Source of the DNA: Membranipora membranacea
Taxonomy: Eukaryota > Bryozoa > Gymnolaemata > Cheilostomatida > Membraniporidae
Reading direction: 5' to 3'
Length of the DNA stretch: 60,000 bases
Assembly (NCBI GenBank): GCA_914767715.1
Contig: OU612068.1
Coordinates: forward strand, 8,744,001 to 8,804,000
Made by a program: the position numbers and the translations under genes
The notes under the pieces: generated by a model
The model's database searches: none
What the model saw: the letters and a program-made list of their open reading frames with translations, nothing else
Told to the model about the DNA's origin: nothing
Shown: piece after piece, positions 53,181 to 60,000 of the stretch
Position numbering within the stretch: position 1 is the stretch's first letter
How the letters are laid out: each line of letters begins with the position of its first letter

Positions 53181-55758
53181 TTTGGTTTTGGTTCTGCAAC
53201 CGTAAAAAGCGAATCGGGGGAGGGGTTGCCATTCTCACCTCACAGAAACTCACAACTAGTACCATATCATCTCATACCACAAGAACGTTCTCAGCCATAT
53301 GGGTACTTGTTAGTATCAGTAGCTACAAACCGCTGATAATATGCTGCCTCTACCACCCGCCCAATGCTGATAAGGACACTACTAAAGTTTATATATCCTC
53401 AACCATACTTAAACTGTCGAAACGCTTTTCCAAGGCGCAGTACCTATTATGCGGGGATTTTAACAGACTACCTATAGACGATATCACTGCTCAGTTTGGG
53501 CTCTCCAACCTGGTTAACTTCAATACTAGGGAGGAAGCCATGCTGGATTTGATATTAACTGACATACCGCAATACAGCACAAGTGAGAAACTAGCCCCCA
53601 TAGCAAACAATGACCACTGCTGTATCTACCTAAAAGGAGAGGGTATAGAATCAACTAAATATATTAGAACAAAACGCCGACTAGTGACACCACAACGAAA
53701 ACTCGATGTACTCGCCGACCGAGCAAGAGAATCTTGGGATACAGTTTTACAGGCTAATGAGGTCCACAGCAAGGTTACCACCATGCACAGCATCATTAAT
53801 AAAACACTTGACAAGCACTGCCCAATGAAGACTACTAAGGTACGAGCCGACAAACCACCATGGATGTCTGACACTATTATGAAGACAATCTCTGCAAGAA
53901 ATGAGGCATACAAAGACAAATGCCCATCATACAAAGTGCTACGGGCTCTGGTACAGAGACTAGTACGCACCAGCAAAAGAAAATATGTGAACGAGACTCT
54001 TAATAAAAATCGTAACTCTAAAGAATGGTGGGACACCGTTAAAAAACTCACCAATAAAGCACAACAGTTACACAAATCTGATCATATCATCATCGAAGAC
54101 AACAAACTACCTAACGCTGAATTCTGCCATTAACTGAATAATTACTACATAGAAGTCGGGGGAATACGAGCTACCCCGCAACCTGCCCAACAAACAACAA
54201 ACAGAACAAAACTACAACACCTTAGTATAGGTGAAGTTAAAATGCTGATGAGAACGCTGGACACCTCATAGGCTACATCAACCGAAGACTTCCCAACATG
54301 GGTGTCCAAGGAAGCCATTGAGGATGTATCAATTCCTCTACATGATATTATCAACCGCTCACTCGACACTGGCACATTCCCTGATATGTGGAAACGAGCG
54401 CAAGTAGTTCCAGTACCGAAGACCAAAACTCCCACCATCTACAAAGACTTCCGACCCATCAGCCTATTATTTCATCTTGGCAAACTCCTAGAGCAGGTGA
54501 ACCTAAGTAAGATGACGACACATCTCCCTGATGTAATAGATGTGAATCAATATGCCTACCAACAGAAACTGAGTACCACTGACGCACTGCTGCAGCTACT
54601 CGATGACTGGACATCAGCTCTTGATCAGAACTCAAACATTAAATTTGTCCAGAACGCAGTTTTAGATTTTTCAAAGGCGTTCGACAGAATGCAACACCCG
54701 ATCTTATTGTCTAAAATGAACTCGCTAGGATTTAATTCCAATGTTATCAACTTAGTAGGAAGTTTTTCTAAATTCAAGACAGCAGTGTGTCAAGTTTTCT
54801 GGACAATTTTCCACATACAAGCCCATTGATGTTGGTGCACCACAAGGCACTAAGCTTGGGCCTATTCTCTGGCTGATATACGTTAATGACTTGAAAGCTG
54901 AAGGTTTTAATTGTGTGAAGTACGCAGATGACACCACATTTTATAAGCCTATTGTAAACCCCACCGATGACAATGTCTCTGATGCTATATCAAATGCTAA
55001 TAGTTGGTCTTTAGAAAACAGTATGCTTCTCAACTCAAGTAAGACTGTTGTATTGAATATTGCTTTTTCTGACCGACCTGGTATGAGCCTCGATGTAAAC
55101 CCCAGTGATGATACTTTTATCTCCCCATCTAAATCTGCTAAACTATTAGGAGTCACTGTAGACTCCCAACTGTCTCTTAGTGACCACATAGACTCTGTCG
55201 TGAGCAAATACAATAGCAGACTGTATCTGATGAAGCAGCTTAAGACCATGGGTATGAACACCGCAGGACTGATAACATTCTATGCTGCCAATGTCAAACC
55301 CGTTCTTTCCTACGCCTGCCCAGTATGGTTTCAGTTTATCTCCGAAGCCGATAAAGAGAAACTAGAGAAAGTGCAGAGATACGCTACACAAATGATGATG
55401 CCACACATAGAACACTATGACGATAGACTGACCAAGCTAGCCTTACCCTATATATCCGACTTCTTAATGTCTCTATGCAGCGAACACTTTTTAAAAATTT
55501 CAACAGATAATACCCATCCGCTGAACAATATAATCAGACCTAACACTCAAAGAAAATCCGCCCGTAAAGCAGTAATCGACAAATACCGACCCAGCAAATG
55601 CCGCACTGTAAAACGGCAGAACAGCTTTTTTGAATTCTACATGAGATTTTTCAACTAGTGCAATATTTTTCCATCAACTTTTATGTAAACATTTCAATTT
55701 TGTCAACCTTTTTAGGAGTGATACAGGAAATGTCTAAATAAACAAACATCAAACATCT
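53181..55758 (+). mobile_element. Non-LTR retrotransposon (5'-truncated), relatively young
   Basis: The homologous K-cassette end at 30,820-30,830 preserves the empty site: AAGTTTTGGT joins AACATGATAG there, whereas here 2,578 bp lie between. The 3' end is ACATCAAACATCT-type short repeats rather than a long poly(A), as in CR1-like lineages. No clear target duplication is seen. Confidence 0.88.
53201..55658 (+). pseudogene. Non-LTR ORF2: partial endonuclease and reverse transcriptase
   Basis: It begins inside the EEP endonuclease (RIGGGVAILTSQKL), with LLCGDFNRLPIDDI, AMLDLILTDIPQY and IANNDHCCIYL. A linker and RT follow: KDFRPISLLFHLGKLLEQV, LDFSKAFDRMQHPILLSK, GAPQGTKLGPILWLIYVN and the catalytic box in CVKYADDTTFYK (about 54,912-54,947). 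The C-terminal part ends at TAG 55,656. Damage is slight: TAA at 54,131, TAG at 54,269 and one extra T in the TTTTT run at 54,764-54,768. The endonuclease N-terminus is missing. Endonuclease nicks the target and RT copies the RNA there. The group is probably CR1/Jockey/L2-like. Confidence 0.92.
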
Positions 55759-56683
55759 AACATGATAGACAGTTTGCTGAACCCTTTTTTATTGATTACC
55801 ATTTTCAGTAAGATTTCTGCTAATAGAATTCAATAACGGCCAATAAAAGTTGGAGGTTTGTGGTGCCATAGTAAATGACCTATTAGATAAGTTTGTGCGT
55901 ACACCAAATACACCTCAGGAATGGAAAACTGTGGCAGAAGGCTTTTCTTAGCAATGGGATTTCTCTTGTTGTATCGATAAGTTATGTACAGAATCTTGTG
56001 AGACAGAGCTGTGATGATAAAAGACATGTAGATTTTTCTCAATGGTTCATGAATTGTGAAAAGAACCAGCCAAGATCTACCAAGTAAACAGGATCCTTGT
56101 TTCTACCTCTTGTTGCACATCTGAGATTCTGATTTAACTATGACAGTTTCAAACCTAATCTTGAAACTTTAAAACATAGGACTAGCTGCAGGCTACAGAA
56201 TTTTGTTGTTGTACCTCATACAAATATTCTGCGCCTTTACAATGCCTAACATATCGATTATGTAGGTGCAAAAGATGGTAAGCACGTAGCCATATAATCT
56301 CCTCCTCCTTCTCTGCATATCATAATTACAAGTCACGGAAAAGTTTGGTGCTAATGGCTGTGTGCGACAGCACGTATAAGTATCTATATGTGGATGTGGG
56401 GAACCCTGGGAAGTGGTCGGATGGAGGGTTGTTCAATCAGTGCACGCTCGGTACAGGGTTGACTGATGGAGTGATGGGAATACCTGAACCATTATCAATA
56501 GAAGTTAGTTAGATTCCGTGGTTAGGATAAAAATGCACTTAAACTCAGCACTGTCATGAGAGGCATACGATTCTAAAAACTACGATGGAATTGTGTGATT
56601 CTCGTAGAGCTAAAATTAATTTGAATCCACCAATAATGTGTTCATAGCTAATACATCCGCTTAGGTGTGTTTAGACCATTGGA
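55759..56683 (+). pseudogene. Truncated Harbinger element with transposase exons, copy 2
   Basis: The right TIR (GTGTGTTTAGACCATTGGA, then TTA at 56,684-56,686) is kept. The left TIR and N-terminal exon are deleted: CCAATAAAAG (55,840-55,849) joins directly to TTGGAGGTTTGTGGTGCC. Coding blocks are VNDLLDKFVRTPNTPQEWKT, VAEGF, an intron with GATAAGTTATG and ACCTATTATG-type borders, then DGKHVAI, YLYVDVGNPGKWSDGGLFNQ and CTLGTGLTDGVMGIPEP. The same flanks as copy 1 show that both derive from one larger duplication. Confidence 0.85.
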
Positions 56684-57299
56684 TTATCTAAAAAGCTATC
56701 AAATATAGACAGGAGAACAATATAGTAGGAAATATCCGAGATAACACTGCAAAACTGAGTTCTACCCTTCACAACAGGACGAGAATCGCGATCTCAGAAT
56801 GTAGAAATGTCTGATGACAAAACCGTATGCTATGGATAGAGCAAAGGCACTCAATCAAAATATAAAATTGCTAACAACCAACCGGATTGCAAAGAGAGCT
56901 AACTATCAAAGGGAATGCCCATGATCCTCATTTAGTAGTTCACTACTGCTGTGCAAGCTACGAGTATATTTACTTTATTATATTTATATATAAATCAGTA
57001 TATATATATGTAAACGCGATCACGTCATGTATTGAACATTGCCGATATGGAGCAGATTTTTGCGACAACACGGATAAATCTGGTCTAGTGGTATGTACAA
57101 AAATAACGATGTAAAATGCGAAAACAGTGAAGAAGTCTACTTCACAATTAACTTCTATCACACAACCAATACCATATTTGGGAATCACACAATCACCTTA
57201 AAATGGAACATTGATTTTTTCATGCATGTCTATCAAAATATCATGTCTGAGACCCCGTGCAGAAGTCTTATGAGTTGAATGACTATATTAAGTCAGCCG
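56684..57299 (+). pseudogene. YqaJ-associated module, copy 2
   Basis: Homologous to 32,692-33,232: TTNRIAKRANYQREC, then a TA-rich insertion at 56,967-57,012, then CDNTDKSGLVVCTKITM, ENSEEVYFTINFYHTTNTIF and NIDFFMHVYQNIMSETPC. A parallel frame gives VQKSYELNDYIKSAG, which continues into the nuclease. Confidence 0.5.
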
Positions 57300-57870
57300 G
57301 CCAGGATACAGACAAAGACCCCTCAAACTTAGTAAAGCGCCTCCTGTACTCAAGGTTCAATGGCAAAGATGCAACAAGATAAGAACATGATATGGAGGCA
57401 AAAATAGAGGAGAAGGTCAGGCTAAAGAATCCAGGGATCCAGATTGATCAACCCTCACTAACTGCTGATAGCCAACATAGATTTTTAGCTGGATGACCTG
57501 ATGGCATTGGTGATCACAATAATGAAAACTTTTTACTAGAATACAATGCTCCATATAGCCTCTTCAAATAAGAAAAGGCAGCCAGTGAGGCCGATTCTTT
57601 AACTCAATCTGACAACCCCAAACATAACAAAAGACACAACTACTTTTACATGATCCAAGGTCTCTACACATTTTTCAACTCCCATAATGATTGCTAGTTG
57701 TTGCAGGCCATGACTTTGCTTTCATAAAGGTGCAACGAGAGGAAGATTATTTTAGAGAGAGAATGTTTGACAAATTACAACACCATTGTTTTGGTGCAAA
57801 TTTGCCTGAAATTGTATTTCCAATGAAACGCCGAGGTGGGTTGAGAAAGAGTTTGGTTTGTTGGAAGTGA
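57300..57870 (+). pseudogene. YqaJ-type exonuclease-like fragment 2
   Basis: One nearly continuous frame has KDPSNLVKRLLYSRFNGKDA and TRYEHDMEAKIEEK (N-terminal R-G-xxxE-type block). LTADSQHRFLAG, a stop, and PDGIGDHNNENFLLEYNAPY cover the catalytic D and ExK region; a Lys is expected where Asn stands in EYN. HNYFYMIQGLYTFF matches the YQxQG helix. After a shift, HDFAFIKVQREEDYFRERMF and LPEIVFPMKRRGG form the C-terminus. Stops at 57,496, 57,569 and 57,695 and the Asn make it inactive. It is distinct in sequence from the fragment at 15.3 kb. Confidence 0.75.
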
Positions 57871-57939
57871 TGCATTTATTTAGAAGTATTTTTTCATTTG
57901 AAACACAACCTCAAATAGTTAATCTAACCTAGTAATTTG
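57871..57939. other. Short flank before the second MULE
   Basis: No feature. The last 9 bp (AGTAATTTG, 57,931-57,939) should be the left target duplication; its partner lies outside the window. Confidence 0.5.
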
Positions 57940-60000
57940 GGGTAGGTACGAAAAACCGAACCACGAACTCACGAACTACGAACCCTCTAAAAACCGAACT
58001 CAGGATTAAATCAATTTGCTCAAAGATTAAATTGTCAGTAGCCAATGAAATGTCATGTTTTTGATAAGTGACCAATAATATAACAGACATCAAACTTTGA
58101 CTTTTAATAGAGCTCATTGCATCCTAACTAGGTGCACTAGCTCAAGGTCACTTGATGAAAAATTATGGAGAGAAAGATGGCACAGTTTGGTCAATGAGTT
58201 CATTGGTTTGGTACACACCAAGTAGATGTCATTGTCAAATTAGTCATCATGAATCCAAATGAACTTTTGCATTGAAGAGAGGAATGGTTTGACTATATAT
58301 ATATTCCTGCAAGTTTGAAAATGATGGAAGTATGTGGAGCTACTACAGAAGGCTGTTATGGAGGACACACCACACTTATTTATTAGAAATGGTCACAGTT
58401 TAGTAAATTGGAGCCCCTTTGACTCGTCACAGGAGGAGCAGAAGGCTGCCTCCTGAATCATCACCTCTCAACAGAGTTAACAAGTATGTACTATGGGTGT
58501 TGGCCTATCTTGAAATATTGTTTTAAAAGTTCATGGCTGTTCTTTGGTTTCAAACAAAGCATGAGGGGGGAAAGTAGGACCTCTAGCTAGTATACATTAA
58601 AATTCTTCTATAAAAAATTGAGCTTATTTACTATATATATAACTGTAACTGTTAACTGTTAGGTCTTACATACAGCATTTTGTGCTACTCTAAGAGATAT
58701 CAGATCAGTGTTGCCTCTCTGAAATTTACATTAGCTTGATCAGGCTTCATCATCTATGAAATGATCCTACTAGTATGAAAGTGGTTAGGCAAATACTATA
58801 TATTAACTGCATATTCTGTAATAACTAACATAAGAAATCTTGTGTTTGTAGATATCCATGCGGGCCCTTCCTCATTACAACCTCAGCTATTGATTTCTCT
58901 GACTCGTACCACAGAATACAAAATTATTTTGGTCCGATGGTCAGACTAACATGCTGTACTATAGCTGTGTAACGAAGTCAGGTTCAAGCTGTGGTGGCCC
59001 GGACTAAACTGATAATGATAATATCCTAGTCTTCTGAAACGGCATCGTGTAAAACAACTACATAGTAATTAAGCTGCAAGTTGGGTCAGGTATGTACCAA
59101 AATCAATTGGTGTATTATTCATTTTATCCCAGTCGAGCATGATTGATAATGTAATGTGGTGTGAGCTTCACCAGTCACCATCTAGCCATAAAAAAGCAAA
59201 TAATATTAACCGGCAATGAAGAAACGGGGAGCTTGCCTCATGCTGCCCTAAAGCTATGAGTAGAGCGCAGTGAGCAAAAAGTGAGTTTTAGATTTAACTG
59301 ATAATATCATGACATAGGATATCAAACACTTCTCTTTGAATTTGAATGTGATATTTTCTGTTTTTTTAGTTACGCAGTACCAGAAGTCACAGCACAATCC
59401 TAGTGATAGCTGTTATGCAACAGTTATGGCTTGATAGTTAGCTGTCATTAACAACGTACATTGCCACTACGATTGGATAGGAACTGCTTTATGTCCCCGA
59501 TGGTCTACCATCACACGTGTATTCACAGCCATGAATGCTCACACTTCAGTATTAATCCACCTGAGCCATTACTATTCTCTCAGGCCTTTTTTTCTGCCTA
59601 TCATTTTGCCGCTTTTTCAGGCACCGTAATATACAAATAAGTTCATTGAATACACGTGTAAACACCATCAACAGTCTCTTCTCTGAACCATTACCTTTAT
59701 TTGAATGCGCATATAATATGTTATCTGATTGGATCACCTTATCACTCAAACAGTGCAATGATCTCATAAACAGAGTATTTGCAAGCATCATTTAGTAAGT
59801 AAAAGCATCACTGCGTGCATTTGTGCATAATCACTCAATTATCCAGGATCAGTCGCACCACCATGGTAATAATCACTAAGTTTGAACTTGGTGGCTCCCA
59901 GCTCTCCGGAACCTCTGTCTCAATCTGGAAATCGTTCAGGCCATGATCTAGCCTGGTGTCTCTTCTAGAACAAAACCCCCTTCTTTGTTCAGTCGGGGAC
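57940..60000. mobile_element. Mutator-like element, copy 2, cut by the window edge
   Basis: It begins GGGTAGGTACGAAAAACCGA and is collinear with 6,845-8,890 at high identity, with small indels (for example an additional TATATA at 58,632 and a missing segment near 7,772-7,800). No transposase is encoded. It ends at the window edge inside the segment shared with the hAT-like element's interior. Confidence 0.9.

Noticed and set aside
53626-54075. 149-codon minus-strand ORF
   Set aside because: Shadow of the non-LTR endonuclease/linker coding region.
30978-57870. Harbinger transposase plus YqaJ as a single two-gene ISL2EU-type element
   Set aside because: The left Harbinger copy has its own TIRs and TTA duplications at 30,975 and 32,691, so the YqaJ-associated module lies outside it.

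Overview
This window looks like AT-rich nuclear DNA from an invertebrate metazoan; the species cannot be named from the sequence. It is dominated by decayed and nested transposable elements, it has intron-like splice signals, and I see no operons, ribosome binding sites, rRNA or tRNA genes. I found no complete host gene. Every strong coding signal belongs to a mobile element, or to a multicopy gene family present here as exon-sized pieces.

Layout. 111-11,717 is one Ty3/gypsy LTR retrotransposon on the + strand. Its gag, protease, RT-RNase H and integrase are broken, and it carries an extra third ORF with EPRPDYNV-type repeats and a C2H2 finger. Two DNA transposons are nested in it: a 956-bp hAT-like element in the 5' LTR (8-bp TSD, empty site in the 3' LTR) and a 2,291-bp Mutator-like element inside the integrase GPY/F module (9-bp TSD). 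These two unrelated elements share about 0.5 kb of interior sequence. 12,045-15,200 and 39,412-43,380 are two copies of one long repeat holding a tyrosine-rich exon with an ITAM pattern, followed by a non-LTR ORF1. Copy 1 continues through a YqaJ-type nuclease fragment into endonuclease and RT remnants, to about 18.4 kb. 18.4-21.5 kb holds a long inverted repeat and a DDE transposase remnant.

22-31 kb and 46.8-53.2 kb contain repeated cassettes of an unrecognised gene family. They are called here P (starts TVTPV), TM (a hydrophobic run, then KCKNDEYYASDDE) and K (coiled coil, then a globular-looking C-terminus). 26.5-27.5 kb is the N-terminal half of a second transposase-like gene. A PIF/Harbinger element with TTA TSDs (30,978-32,688) sits between K and a YqaJ-associated module. 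The same block recurs at 52.2-57.9 kb, where a 2.58-kb non-LTR retrotransposon (53,181-55,758) has landed in it and the left part of the Harbinger copy is lost. 43.96-46.8 kb is a DIRS/Ngaro-like tyrosine-recombinase retrotransposon, 49,243-51,681 is a TIR element without recognisable coding, and 57,940 to the right edge is a second copy of the Mutator-like element.

The most interesting signal is the tyrosine-rich exon at 41,630-42,157. It is open to its stop, has YxxL-x8-YxxL spacing preserved in the copy at 13.7 kb, and lies about 180 bp downstream of a hydrophobic segment plus basic juxtamembrane stretch. Together they look like the transmembrane and cytoplasmic parts of a duplicated receptor family (inference).
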